Source of the DNA: Thalassospira lucentensis
GTDB taxonomy: Bacteria; Pseudomonadota; Alphaproteobacteria; Rhodospirillales; Thalassospiraceae
Reading direction: 5' to 3'
Assembly: GCF_011806425.1 (NCBI RefSeq)
Contig: NZ_JAATOV010000006.1
Span: 1 to 64,000 of the forward strand
DNA length: 64,000 nt
The notes beneath the pieces are model-generated. The model saw only the letters and a list, made by a program, of their open reading frames with translations, did not search any database and was not told the DNA's origin. Shown piece by piece: positions 38,631 through 47,585 of the stretch. Numbering within the stretch: the first letter of the stretch is position 1; every line of letters starts with the position of its first letter. Made by a program: the position numbers and the translations under genes.

Positions 38631-40027
38631 TCAGCTGATTCCTTTTCCTCAGTAAGTTCCAGTCCGACCAATTCACCAAGGGTGACCGGCTTGATTGGTG
38701 GACGAATGCGGTAGTAGCCAGTCTGGTCTGGCGATATTTGATTTTCCGCCGCAAGAATTTCTGTCACAGCCAGCCCGCAGTAACGTCCTTGACAGGGGCC
38801 CATGCCTGAGCGGCCAAATGCCTTGGTCTGATTAGGGCCGATGCATCCAAGTTTGGCATATTGCCGGATGTCGCCAGCGGTGACTTCTTCACAGCGGCAA
38901 ATAATCGTGCTGTCTTCTGGTGCCAGGGCATTGGCATATGGCGGATATGCCCGATCTATGAAGGGACGTGCCGCCAGTTCGCGGTTGCGTTTTTGGGTAA
39001 TGGGGGCGGCTTTTTTATCACGTTCGCTTTCTGACAAAGCCCCCAGTGTGCGCGCAATGTCCAAGGCTGCCAGTTCACCTGTTAACGCTGCGACGTTGGC
39101 GCCGCCGATGCCAGCCCCGTCGCCTGCAACATAAATCCCGTCCGACGCGGTGTGTCCCCACAGGTCGACTTCCGGCACGAAACAGTGCTGCTGATCATTC
39201 CATTGGTGTTTAACACCAACCGAACGTGCCGCCTGGGTGTTGGGCACAACACCGTGGTGCAAAAGCGCCGTGCCACAGGGAATAGTGTGTTTTTTCCTGC
39301 CGTCGTTAAAGGAAATGCCTTCGACTTTGTCGTGTCCGTCGATGGCGATATCTGTCACGCCGACGTAACGCGGCACGCGTGCCTTGCGAATTTCCGCCAA
39401 CAGCGAAAGTCCCTTCACCAGATAGCTTGCACCGCGCAGCGCCCCTGTGACGTAACGCATGGAGGCAAGGAAATCCGTCTTGGTTTGTGTTTCCAAAAGG
39501 GCCAGTGGTGGCGTCCCTGCACGAACCATCTGTGCGGCCACCAAATATAAAAGCGGTCCTGATCCGGCGATGACAGCGTTTTCACAGACAATGCCAGATT
39601 GCTTTAGCAAAATTTGCGCTGCACCGGCCGTCATGACCCCGGGCAATGTCCAGCCAGGAACAGGCATTGGCCGTTCAATCGCTCCGGTCGCCAAAAGGAT
39701 GCATTTGGCTCGACAGACCGAAGCGGTGCCGTTGACCGAATAGTAAACCGTGTTTTGGTTTTCGATCTGCCAAACATTTGCACCGTGGATATGCTCGATA
39801 TCTGCACGATTAAGGGATTGAACAAGTCCAAGCCCCTTTGTGTAATCCGATCCCAGTATTTCTGAGCGTGACTGGTTTGTGCGTTCCACATTGCGGTAAA
39901 TTTGACCACCGGCGCGCGGCTGTTCATCGAGCAGCAAAACCGAAAGGCCTTCATTCGCAGCGGTTATCGCGCCGGAGATCCCGGCTGGTCCCGCGCCAAT
40001 GACAACAAGATCAAAATCACGCATCAT
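38627..40027 (-). CDS. FAD/NAD(P)-dependent oxidoreductase with BFD-like [2Fe-2S] domain (HcnB / hydroxyproline dehydrogenase alpha type)
   Basis: A 466-residue protein. Residues 4-35 form an FAD-binding fold (DLVVIGAGPAGISGA), an inner NAD-type fold includes NAVIAGSGPLLYLVAAQM, and the C terminus holds the BFD-like cluster Cys set CRCEE...GPCQGRYCG. This arrangement is found in HcnB of hydrogen cyanide synthase, in opine oxidase subunit A and in D-hydroxyproline dehydrogenase. With the two genes upstream it makes a three-part membrane-linked dehydrogenase. I chose the start at 40027 (spacing to GGGA); other ATGs within nine bases are possible. Confidence 0.88.
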   Translation of the reverse strand: MMRDFDLVVIGAGPAGISGAITAANEGLSVLLLDEQPRAGGQIYRNVERTNQSRSEILGSDYTKGLGLVQSLNRADIEHIHGANVWQIENQNTVYYSVNGTASVCRAKCILLATGAIERPMPVPGWTLPGVMTAGAAQILLKQSGIVCENAVIAGSGPLLYLVAAQMVRAGTPPLALLETQTKTDFLASMRYVTGALRGASYLVKGLSLLAEIRKARVPRYVGVTDIAIDGHDKVEGISFNDGRKKHTIPCGTALLHHGVVPNTQAARSVGVKHQWNDQQHCFVPEVDLWGHTASDGIYVAGDGAGIGGANVAALTGELAALDIARTLGALSESERDKKAAPITQKRNRELAARPFIDRAYPPYANALAPEDSTIICRCEEVTAGDIRQYAKLGCIGPNQTKAFGRSGMGPCQGRYCGLAVTEILAAENQISPDQTGYYRIRPPIKPVTLGELVGLELTEEKESAE

Positions 40028-40325
40028 CACCATTCCCGACCGTGTGCATGACAATTTCCATTCCTTCTGTTACCTCCGTCATGCAGGCTTGACGCGCGGT
40101 TCCATTGACAAAAACGAGGCACTCAAAACAGGCTCCCATCATGCAATAGGGGCTGCGTGGTTTTCCGGAAACGGCTGTTTTACGGAACTGAAGCACACCG
40201 GCCGCCAGAAGCTGTGCCGCAAGGTTTTCACCTTTTGTGAGTTTTAGGGGCGCGTCGTTGAAGCGAACCGCGACCTGCGTGGTATCTGACGGTTCCAATG
40301 CCCGAAAATCAGAAGCGATCTTCAT
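40017..40325 (-). CDS. (2Fe-2S)-binding protein (HcnA / hydroxyproline dehydrogenase gamma type)
   Basis: A 102-residue ferredoxin-like subunit. The cluster cysteines are in YCMMGACFECLVFVNG and the later QAC, the pattern of the small subunit of HcnABC-like dehydrogenases. GGAGGTCTTCA gives a strong ribosome binding site for ATG 40325. It overlaps the genes on both sides, so the three subunits are made together and should be stoichiometric. Confidence 0.88.
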   Translation of the reverse strand: MKIASDFRALEPSDTTQVAVRFNDAPLKLTKGENLAAQLLAAGVLQFRKTAVSGKPRSPYCMMGACFECLVFVNGTARQACMTEVTEGMEIVMHTVGNGDDA

Positions 40326-41400
40326 TGAAGACCTCCAAATCGGGGGCGTCGGACGCACCTTCGAGCCAATCGGGAAGAATTTTTGCGTGCGCTGCCGAAA
40401 GCGTAATACCGCTGTGACAGGTCACAAGGAAAGCACCGGGCATCGTTTTACTTTTCTGGTAGATCGGCAAACCATCCGGGGAAAGCACACGCAGAGCCCC
40501 CCAGGTGCGGACAATCTGAGCGCGCGAAAGTATGGGATAGGTTTTCACCGCTTGTTCAGCGATCTCGGCAATACCGCCCCCTGTCACATTGTCCTGGTAT
40601 CCGACTTCTTCATTGGTTGCCCCGATCTGAATGCCGCCTTCATCAACTTGGCGGGCAATCAGGGACGGACGGTTCATGAATTTCGGAAGTTTTTCCGTAA
40701 TGATCACTTGCCCGCGTTGCGGGCGCACGGGCGCCTTGAACCCCAATTGAGGGCCAAGTTCCGCTGCTCCCAATCCGGCACAAAGAACGACTTTGCTGCC
40801 TTCAATGACCGATCCATCGTCGCAGCGCAGCCGAAAGCTTGTGTCATGGGTAACAGACTGAACTTTGCGGCCATTTACAATGTGTCCACCCTGATTGCGC
40901 ACGCCCTGCGCAAGTGCTTTTAGAAGTTTAAGCGGATTAACGTGCCCATCCTGATGGTGAAGGATGGCACCGGCAACCGATGGACCGATTTCCGGTTCTT
41001 CTTTTTTCAGTTCGTTGTGGCCCAATATTTCAAACGGGTAGTTTCCGCCAAGCTGACTTTTGAGGCGGTTATATTGTTCTACTGTTTCATAAAGGTCCTG
41101 TTCACTGAAATGAAAGCTGTAGCCACCCTTTTGCTCCAGAGCCACGCGGTGCCCGGTATTGCCATGAATATCGTCGGCAAAGCTGTTCCAGATTGCTGCT
41201 GATTGCTGCGACCATTGGGCATATCTTGGTTGATTGAGGCCTTTGGACTGAACCCATACAAGACCAAAATTTCCACGACTTGCGCGGAAACTTCCATCAT
41301 CACCGTCAATTACTGTGACGGATTTCCCGCGACTGAGCAGTCCCCAGGCAACAGACAGCCCGACAACACCGCCACCCACAATAACGTAATCAGATTCCAT
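40309..41400 (-). CDS. FAD-dependent oxidoreductase, DAO family (HcnC / hydroxyproline dehydrogenase beta type)
   Basis: A 363-residue flavoprotein of the D-amino acid oxidase/DadA group. The dinucleotide fold YVIVGGGVVGLSVAWGL starts at residue 5 and the catalytic-domain end LPIYQKSKTMPGAFLVTCHSGITLSAAHAKILPDWL is typical. It is probably the catalytic subunit oxidising an amino acid, imino acid or opine. Two ATGs (41415 and 41400) are possible; I prefer 41400 because GAGAACGG lies upstream. It follows the TRAP binding protein gene after 56 bases. Confidence 0.87.
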   Translation of the reverse strand: MESDYVIVGGGVVGLSVAWGLLSRGKSVTVIDGDDGSFRASRGNFGLVWVQSKGLNQPRYAQWSQQSAAIWNSFADDIHGNTGHRVALEQKGGYSFHFSEQDLYETVEQYNRLKSQLGGNYPFEILGHNELKKEEPEIGPSVAGAILHHQDGHVNPLKLLKALAQGVRNQGGHIVNGRKVQSVTHDTSFRLRCDDGSVIEGSKVVLCAGLGAAELGPQLGFKAPVRPQRGQVIITEKLPKFMNRPSLIARQVDEGGIQIGATNEEVGYQDNVTGGGIAEIAEQAVKTYPILSRAQIVRTWGALRVLSPDGLPIYQKSKTMPGAFLVTCHSGITLSAAHAKILPDWLEGASDAPDLEVFNEDRF

Positions 41401-41456
41401 AACCGTTCTCGACATTTTCAGGAAAGACGGGTGACGAATGCCACCCGTCGCGAAAC

Positions 41457-42452
41457 CTATTGCTGGCTGACTTTGTCGAGAATTGCCTGGCCCCACTCTT
41501 GGCCCAGGTCATTGAGAATTTCCGGCCAGACTTCCTTCTGAACTTTTGCGCTCATTGCGGCCAGTTGATCGTCGGTCAACTTGACGACATTGGTTCCCAG
41601 TTCGTCTGCAAGACGTTTTTCCCATTTCGCCTGGTCTTGTTTGGCAACTTCCCAGCGCTTGGTTTCGAACGCTTCTGCCGCTTTTTCAAGTACAGCAACG
41701 TCATCCGCATCAAGCTGGTTCAGGCTCTCATTCGAGATCAGCATGTACCAAACTTCAAAATGGGTATTTGCCGGAATGTAGGATTTGGTTACATCACGGA
41801 AGGAGGCGTAATAGCCTTCCGCACCGGAACCCATAACCCCATCGACAACGCCGATCTGAATTGCCGAGAAGGCTTCTGAAAACGGAAGTGGTGACGGAAT
41901 GTAACCAAGTGCCTCACCTTCGAGCTGGAATGCCTTGATACCCGGTACACGTACTTTGATGCCGTTCGACTTGCTCGGGTCACCCGGATTAATCGGGTCG
42001 ACATTCAACGAAATTCCGCCGAAGTAAACAGGGTAGGCTGCCAGCATTGTGATATCCTGCTCGGCATAGAGCTCTTGCATGGTGTTGTGAAGAATACCGC
42101 CGCGGCCATAAACTTTTTGGGCCTGTTCCCAGTTTGTCACCAGATAGGGCAGCGAAGATATCTGCATGCGGCGGTCTACGCCGGTCGCCACTGGCTGTGT
42201 CGCCATATCAACCATGCCAACAGAAACCCGTTCCTGCACCGTGGTATAGTCACCAAGTGCCGATGCCGGGAAAATTTCGATATTTACGTCGCCACCTGTT
42301 GCCGACTTTATCTCATCGGCAAAGGCACGGAGTTCAACATCGATGGTCGCACCCTGAGGGCGGACGTGGCTCATTTTAAGATCGGCTGCCTGTGCATAGC
42401 TTGCCATGCCAAGAATTGCTGCAACCGCAGTCATACCAAGTAGTTTTCTCAT
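41457..42452 (-). CDS. TRAP transporter solute-binding protein (DctP type)
   Basis: A 331-residue periplasmic protein. Signal peptide 1-22 ending AQA, then ADLKMSHVRPQGATIDVELRAFADEIKSATGGDVNIEIFPASALG, the DctP opening. The ligand-binding Arg is expected in VRVPGIKAF. It captures the solute for the DctQM channel encoded upstream. Because it shares an operon with a flavin dehydrogenase and RidA, the solute is probably an amino or imino acid (inference). GGGAGACTTCAA precedes the ATG. Confidence 0.94.
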   Translation of the reverse strand: MRKLLGMTAVAAILGMASYAQAADLKMSHVRPQGATIDVELRAFADEIKSATGGDVNIEIFPASALGDYTTVQERVSVGMVDMATQPVATGVDRRMQISSLPYLVTNWEQAQKVYGRGGILHNTMQELYAEQDITMLAAYPVYFGGISLNVDPINPGDPSKSNGIKVRVPGIKAFQLEGEALGYIPSPLPFSEAFSAIQIGVVDGVMGSGAEGYYASFRDVTKSYIPANTHFEVWYMLISNESLNQLDADDVAVLEKAAEAFETKRWEVAKQDQAKWEKRLADELGTNVVKLTDDQLAAMSAKVQKEVWPEILNDLGQEWGQAILDKVSQQ

Positions 42453-42485
42453 TTGAAGTCTCCCTTATGATTTCGTTTGTGAGAA

Positions 42486-43784
42486 TCAGTAGCCAAATAG
42501 TCTGGGCAGATAGAGTGAAAGGTCCGGCCAGAACGATGTCAGGAACACGACCGGCAGATACCCGGTCACGATCAGGATCATTGCGGGCGGGATCACTTTG
42601 GTGACTTTCACATTCCCGATCCGGGCCCCGAGATACAGAATTGAGGCATATGGCGGCGTTACCCCGCCCATTGCGGTGTTAACGCCCATGATTGCCGCAA
42701 ACTGAATGGGATCGACGCCAATGGCCTGCATAAGGGGCAACAGCAACGGGGCAACCAGGATGATTGCGGTTGCGTCATTGACAACCATGCCAACCAGAAA
42801 CAGCAGGATATTGATGAAGATCAGCAGCAGAACTTTGTTTTCAGTAATGCCAAAGATCGCACCGACCAATTTTTGCGGGATGCCCTCGAACACGAACATT
42901 TGGCCAAGGATCATCGAAAACAGGATCATGAACATGATCGTGCCGACAGCCGTGCCGGCCTCTTTGCATGCGCTCAAAAAGTTGTTCCAGCGCAAACCGC
43001 GATAAACAAGGAAGCCAATTGGGACAGCATAGATTAATGCAAGCGCTGCGGACTCTGTTGGCGTCATGATGCCGCCGTAAATGCCGCCCAGGATCATGAC
43101 CGGCATCAGAAGTGCCGGGAATGCATGAATGCCGCGCTTTGTGACTTCGCTGCCAAGCTCGGTAATTGTCGGCTTGTCATCCAGAATAAGATTGAATTTG
43201 CGCGACATCCAAAGATTGACGATCGAGAAGTTCGTCATGATCAGCAGGCCCGGGCCAAGCGTCGCAAGGAAGCAGGCCAGGATCGATGTATCTGTGACCC
43301 AGCCGTAAATGATCATCGTCACTGACGGCGGAATGAGCAGGCCGAGAATGGAAGAATTGGCAATCAGCGCGGTTGCATATTCCCGTGGATAACCACGTTT
43401 TTCCATTTCAGGGATCAGAAGTGGACCAATGGCAGCAACCCCTGTCAGGCCGGACCCGGAAATAGCCCCGATCAGAGCACAGCTGATGGCGGCAACAATC
43501 CCAAGCCCGCCGCGCACATGCCCGATGAACGCATTGACCAGCCTTAACAACGACGCTGCAATGCCGCTCTCAGACATAATTGTGCCGGCAAGCACGAAAA
43601 GAGGAATAGCCAGAAGGGCCGGATTACCAAGTTGCTGGAAACCCCACAGCATCATGCCTTTCATCGGAACGCCACCGACGAAATACATCACCATCAATGA
43701 GGCGCCAAAACACCATGGCAACGGCACGCCGAGTGTCAGGGTGAGTACGAGTACGGCAATCGCAAGAAGTGCAATTTCGATCAT
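42486..43784 (-). CDS. TRAP transporter large permease (DctM type)
   Basis: A 432-residue membrane protein with about twelve helices. Family features include PLPWCFGASLMVMYFVGG, ALIGAISGSGLTGVAAIGPLLIPEMEKRGY and the C-terminal PPYASILYLGARIGNVKV. It forms the sodium-driven channel with DctQ. The start is ATG 43784 with GGGAG upstream; it overlaps the dctQ stop by four bases. The frame runs further upstream without support. Confidence 0.94.
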   Translation of the reverse strand: MIEIALLAIAVLVLTLTLGVPLPWCFGASLMVMYFVGGVPMKGMMLWGFQQLGNPALLAIPLFVLAGTIMSESGIAASLLRLVNAFIGHVRGGLGIVAAISCALIGAISGSGLTGVAAIGPLLIPEMEKRGYPREYATALIANSSILGLLIPPSVTMIIYGWVTDTSILACFLATLGPGLLIMTNFSIVNLWMSRKFNLILDDKPTITELGSEVTKRGIHAFPALLMPVMILGGIYGGIMTPTESAALALIYAVPIGFLVYRGLRWNNFLSACKEAGTAVGTIMFMILFSMILGQMFVFEGIPQKLVGAIFGITENKVLLLIFINILLFLVGMVVNDATAIILVAPLLLPLMQAIGVDPIQFAAIMGVNTAMGGVTPPYASILYLGARIGNVKVTKVIPPAMILIVTGYLPVVFLTSFWPDLSLYLPRLFGY

Positions 43785-44251
43785 TTCTGGCTCCCGACGG
43801 ATAGTTTCCGAACATGTCGGGAAAGATGAACGACCGTATAGATCATCATCAGAATGATGCCGATCATCAGTGCGACATCCGAATAAAATGTAGGGATATA
43901 AAGGGTTGGGCTTTCTTTCCACACCCGCCAAGCGTAGCTGGTAAAGTCCCATGCCCAGTACAGAAGCCAAAGCCCGACCACCAGACTGATCAATTCCCCA
44001 ACGATAGCGAGGATGGTGTGCTGCCGTCTCGTTTTAAGGAAGATTTCCAGCACGTTGGCCCGGATATGGGTGTCTTCGCGCGAGGCATTGACAGCACCCA
44101 GTATGTAGAGCCAAAGCGTGGGATAAAGGATGCTTTCTTCAAGCCCCATAACGGGAACCTGAAGGAAATAACGTGTGACAACTTGAACAAATTGGCTGAG
44201 CGCAACGATGCTTATAAGCCCAGCCAATAAGTACTGCGCAATTCGGTCCAA
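43781..44251 (-). CDS. TRAP transporter small permease (DctQ type)
   Basis: A 156-residue four-helix membrane protein. The DctQ core is VVTRYFLQVPVMGLEESILYPTLWLYILGAVNASREDTHIRANVLEIFL. I chose a TTG at 44251 because AGGGGG lies seven bases upstream and the protein then begins like its relatives; an ATG at 44341 adds 30 residues with no ribosome binding site. First gene of the operon that runs to ridA at 38289. Confidence 0.88.
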   Translation of the reverse strand: MDRIAQYLLAGLISIVALSQFVQVVTRYFLQVPVMGLEESILYPTLWLYILGAVNASREDTHIRANVLEIFLKTRRQHTILAIVGELISLVVGLWLLYWAWDFTSYAWRVWKESPTLYIPTFYSDVALMIGIILMMIYTVVHLSRHVRKLSVGSQK

Positions 44252-44387
44252 AACGGGGCCCCCTGTATGTGCAGCTCCCTGAGAGCATAGATTTGTGATT
44301 TTTATGACGCCGATATTGATTTTGGTAGTACATAAAGGCAAATTAGAAATATTGTTGAACCCATAGATTTACTTTATAGCTTTGATC

Positions 44388-45305
44388 ATGAATCTCACAT
44401 TCCGCCAATTGCAGACATTTGTTGAAGTCATGCGCACCGGGTCCGTCTCGGAAGCAGGTCGTTCTTTGGGGCGAACCCAGCCTGCAATCAGCGCCATGAT
44501 CACCAACCTCGAAAACGAGATTGGTTTTCTTTTGTTTGAGCGCGAACGCGGGCGTCTGGTTGCCAAACCAGAAGCACATTATTTCATGGAAGAAGCCGAG
44601 CACGTGCTTGACCGATTGACGCAATCGTCGCGGACTCTTCGGGAAATTGGCAACCTTGAAAAGGGCAGGCTTAGAATTGCCTGTAACCCGGCTTCGTCGA
44701 ATTTTTTCATGCCACAGCTGCTTGCGGAATTCTTGAAGGGCAAACCGAAAATCGAGGCATCCCTCATGATGCGGTCCTCTCGGATCGTGACCGACTGGAT
44801 TGCCTCGCAACAATATGACATCGGTTTTGCAGAATCTTCAGAGCCGCGATCGACAATCCTGTCTGAGGATTTTGCGCTCCCTTGTATTTGCGCCTTGCCA
44901 AAAAACGATCCGCTTGCTCTGAAACCTGTCATAACACCGCACGATCTTGACGGCCGGTCGGCTGCCCTGCTTTACGAAGAACACACGACGACGATCCAGA
45001 CACGAAAGGCGTTCCAGGATTCAGGCGCACGCCTGGTGAAGCGTTTCGAGTTGCAGACGTTCTTGCCTTCTTTGCATCTGGTCGAAGGCGGTCTTTGCTA
45101 TACGATTTGCGATGGATTTACCGTGCACAGTTACGAGCAGAGCATGGGGAGCCAGTCCAACGTTGTTTTCAAGCCGTTTGAGCCAAGAATAACCCTGAAT
45201 ATGTCGCTGATGACACCGGCTCATCGGCCAAAGTCCATCATTGCAGAAATGTTCACAGCCAAGCTGAGTTCCGCCGCGTCGGCCCTGCTGAAAAGACTTG
45301 ATTGA
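44388..45305 (+). CDS. LysR family transcriptional regulator of the TRAP/dehydrogenase operon
   Basis: A 305-residue LysR-type regulator. The winged helix-turn-helix occupies residues 1-60 (FRQLQTFVEVMRTGSVSEAGRSLGRTQPAISAMI), followed by the effector domain. The pattern resembles the opine-sensing OccR/NocR group. It is divergent from dctQ, 136 bases away, so it probably controls the catabolic operon in response to its substrate. The intergenic stretch (44252-44387) is AT-rich and should hold the operator; no single palindrome stands out. A TTG two codons earlier is possible. Confidence 0.9.
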   Translation: MNLTFRQLQTFVEVMRTGSVSEAGRSLGRTQPAISAMITNLENEIGFLLFERERGRLVAKPEAHYFMEEAEHVLDRLTQSSRTLREIGNLEKGRLRIACNPASSNFFMPQLLAEFLKGKPKIEASLMMRSSRIVTDWIASQQYDIGFAESSEPRSTILSEDFALPCICALPKNDPLALKPVITPHDLDGRSAALLYEEHTTTIQTRKAFQDSGARLVKRFELQTFLPSLHLVEGGLCYTICDGFTVHSYEQSMGSQSNVVFKPFEPRITLNMSLMTPAHRPKSIIAEMFTAKLSSAASALLKRLD

Positions 45306-45334
45306 ATACCACTTCAAGAAATGCCTTTTGCGAT

Positions 45335-46231
45335 CTAATCTCGCCGGTCTGAAAGACAGAGTTTTTCAAGCGCCAAAGAACTTTTCGTCTGTTGGCGTTC
45401 TTTGTGGCGCAGGACCATGAATTTGCGCGGTGGGATATGAAATCCCGCACGTGCAAGACGGCCTTGGGCGATCAGGGAACTGACCGCAAATTGCGATACC
45501 GCCGTCGCCCCCGATCCGCTTTCAACCGCGGTAATCACCGCTTCGTTGCTGGGCAGGGTCAGGGCGACTTTCAATCGGGCGGGATCAACCCCCAAATCAC
45601 GCAAGGCACCCTCAAATTCTGATCGTGTGCCAGATCCGGCTTCGCGCAAAATCCAGCTTGATTGGGTGACCAATGCTTGCGGTGTTAACGGGCGACCATC
45701 GGCCCACGGATGGCGCGGCCCAACCACAATCATCAGGGCATCTTCGGCCACTTCGCGCTTGGCCAAAATCGGTTCATCAATATCGCCTTCGATAAAGCCG
45801 ATATCTGCTGCCCCGCCGCGCACCGCGTCGGACACGGTTTTGGTGTTGCCAATCGTCAGGTGGATTTCAATGCCGGGATATTGATCATGGAATTTCATCA
45901 AAAACGGCGGCAACCAATAACTGGCAATCGTCTGGCTGGCATAGACATTAAGCTCGCCGCGCTGCATGCCGCCCAACTCGGCCAATGTTAATTCAGCCGC
46001 CCGTGCGCGGGCCAAGGTTGCCTTGGCTTCATCCAAAAACAACCGCCCGGTTTCGGTCAGTTCAATCCGCCGCCCAACCCGGTGAAACAGCGCCACGCCG
46101 TAAAACCCTTCAAGGTTCTTGATCGCCGAGCTTACCGCCGATGGCGTCAGGCCAATCGCCTCTGCCGCGCGGGTAAGGTGTTCACGCTCTGCCACGGCGA
46201 CAAAGATATGAAGCTGTTCAAGCGTCATCAT
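45335..46231 (-). CDS. LysR family transcriptional regulator of the YeiH-type gene
   Basis: A 298-residue LysR regulator: HTH at residues 2-60 (LEQLHIFVAVAEREHLTRAAEAIGLTPSAVSSAIKNLE), effector domain from about residue 90. It is divergent from the YeiH-family gene and most likely regulates it, as CysB-like YeiE does in E. coli (family context). A 338-base degenerate copy of its 3' end lies at 37938-38275. Confidence 0.92.
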   Translation of the reverse strand: MMTLEQLHIFVAVAEREHLTRAAEAIGLTPSAVSSAIKNLEGFYGVALFHRVGRRIELTETGRLFLDEAKATLARARAAELTLAELGGMQRGELNVYASQTIASYWLPPFLMKFHDQYPGIEIHLTIGNTKTVSDAVRGGAADIGFIEGDIDEPILAKREVAEDALMIVVGPRHPWADGRPLTPQALVTQSSWILREAGSGTRSEFEGALRDLGVDPARLKVALTLPSNEAVITAVESGSGATAVSQFAVSSLIAQGRLARAGFHIPPRKFMVLRHKERQQTKSSLALEKLCLSDRRD

Positions 46232-46279
46232 GACAGGGGCCTGCTTGGTTTTTGCATCACGGATGAATTGTACGATTTA

Positions 46280-46308
46280 ATCGAATGAAATGTGCATTTT
46301 TATTCGAT
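46280..46308. promoter_or_regulatory. Inverted repeat between LysR and YeiH-type genes
   Basis: ATCGAAT (46280-46286) and ATTCGAT (46302-46308) are mirror complements separated by 15 bases, midway between the two divergent starts. A likely LysR-type operator. Confidence 0.5.
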
Positions 46309-46364
46309 GGAAGTAAATGGTCGGCTGTGTGATTTTCCGCCTGTTGTTAAATCACAGGCAAAAC

Positions 46365-47375
46365 ATGTTTTTTACCGCACGCATTAAATCCATCCTGCCC
46401 GGACTTTTGGTCACACTTCTGGTCGCTGTTGCCGCCAAACTGGCCGAACACGCTGAACATGTCTGGCTGGGCGGCAGCTGGATCGAAAGTTTGGTCTTTG
46501 CGATTTTGATCGGTGTGGTGGTGCGCTCCCTGTTTGGCTTGGCGCCGCATTTTTGCGCCGGGGTGAAGTTCTGTGGCAAAACCGTTTTGGAAGTCGCCAT
46601 TGTGTTGCTCGGCGCGTCGATCAGCGCGCAGGCCATTGGCAATGCGGGCGGTGGATTGATCACGGCGATCATCGCAACCGTCTGTATCAGCCTGTTTTTC
46701 AGTTTCCATATCGGCCGCGCCCTTGGACTTTCAAAACATTTGGCGATGTTGGTGGCGTGCGGCAATTCGATTTGCGGCAACTCGGCCATTGCCGCAACCG
46801 CACCTGTGATTGATGCCGATGCCGATGATGTCGCCGCGGCAATTTCCTTTACCGCGGTTTTGGGCGTGGTGTTCGTGTTCATCTTGCCGATGCTTTATGC
46901 CGGGTTTGGCTTATCTGCCACCCAATATGGCATCTTTTCGGGCTTAACCGTTTACGCCGTGCCACAGGTATTGGCCGCAACCGCACCTGCCGGGACGTTG
47001 GCCGTACAGGTCGGCACCTTGGTCAAATTGGTCCGTGTTTTGATGTTGGGGCCGGTGATCTTTACCTTGGCCCTGATTGGCGGGCGGGCGCGGGAAACCA
47101 AACTGCCCATCGCCCAGGTCGTGCCGTGGTTCATCATTGGCTTTATCGCGATGATGGCCGCCCGGTCATTTGGCCTGATCCCCGACGTTATTCATGGCGG
47201 CATGGAAACCACATCATCATTTTTGACCATCCTTGCCATGGCGGGCTTGGGGCTTAGTGTCGATGTACGTCATGTTTTGCATGTCGGCGGGCGGGTGATT
47301 ATCGCCGCCTTGCTGTCCTTGATGTTTTTATGTGCGCTCAGTGCCGGGGTGCTGGCCTTGCTGGGCAGCGCATAA
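46365..47375 (+). CDS. YeiH family putative sulfate exporter
   Basis: A 336-residue inner-membrane protein with about ten helices. The family segments GKTVLEVAIVLLGASIS, ACGNSICGNSAIAATAPVI and SFTAVLGVVFVFILPML are intact; the NSxCGNSA loop is the hallmark. The group is annotated as sulfate exporter, with little direct proof. I start at ATG 46365 (MFFTARIKS); a frame from 46317 adds 16 residues. Divergent from its probable LysR regulator. Confidence 0.88.
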   Translation: MFFTARIKSILPGLLVTLLVAVAAKLAEHAEHVWLGGSWIESLVFAILIGVVVRSLFGLAPHFCAGVKFCGKTVLEVAIVLLGASISAQAIGNAGGGLITAIIATVCISLFFSFHIGRALGLSKHLAMLVACGNSICGNSAIAATAPVIDADADDVAAAISFTAVLGVVFVFILPMLYAGFGLSATQYGIFSGLTVYAVPQVLAATAPAGTLAVQVGTLVKLVRVLMLGPVIFTLALIGGRARETKLPIAQVVPWFIIGFIAMMAARSFGLIPDVIHGGMETTSSFLTILAMAGLGLSVDVRHVLHVGGRVIIAALLSLMFLCALSAGVLALLGSA

Positions 47376-47585
47376 AAAAATGCCCGCTGCCAATCCGGGG
47401 GGAGGCAGCGAGCAAGGAAGAAGATGCCACGGAAACACCAAGCAGCATCTTCTGGCATTGCTTGATATCATCGGGGTAGCAATGATACCGGCACAACGCC
47501 GTGGGTAGGGAGGTTTTCCAAAAAGTCGGTTTAACCGAAAATTCTAAAATCCGGTGCCGTCATATCCGGCTGGGATCACGGCTGT

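Noticed and set aside
38627..41400. Calling the three-part dehydrogenase hydrogen cyanide synthase
   Set aside because: The same architecture serves opine and hydroxyproline oxidation, and the TRAP importer and RidA fit catabolism better; the sequence alone cannot prove cyanide production.
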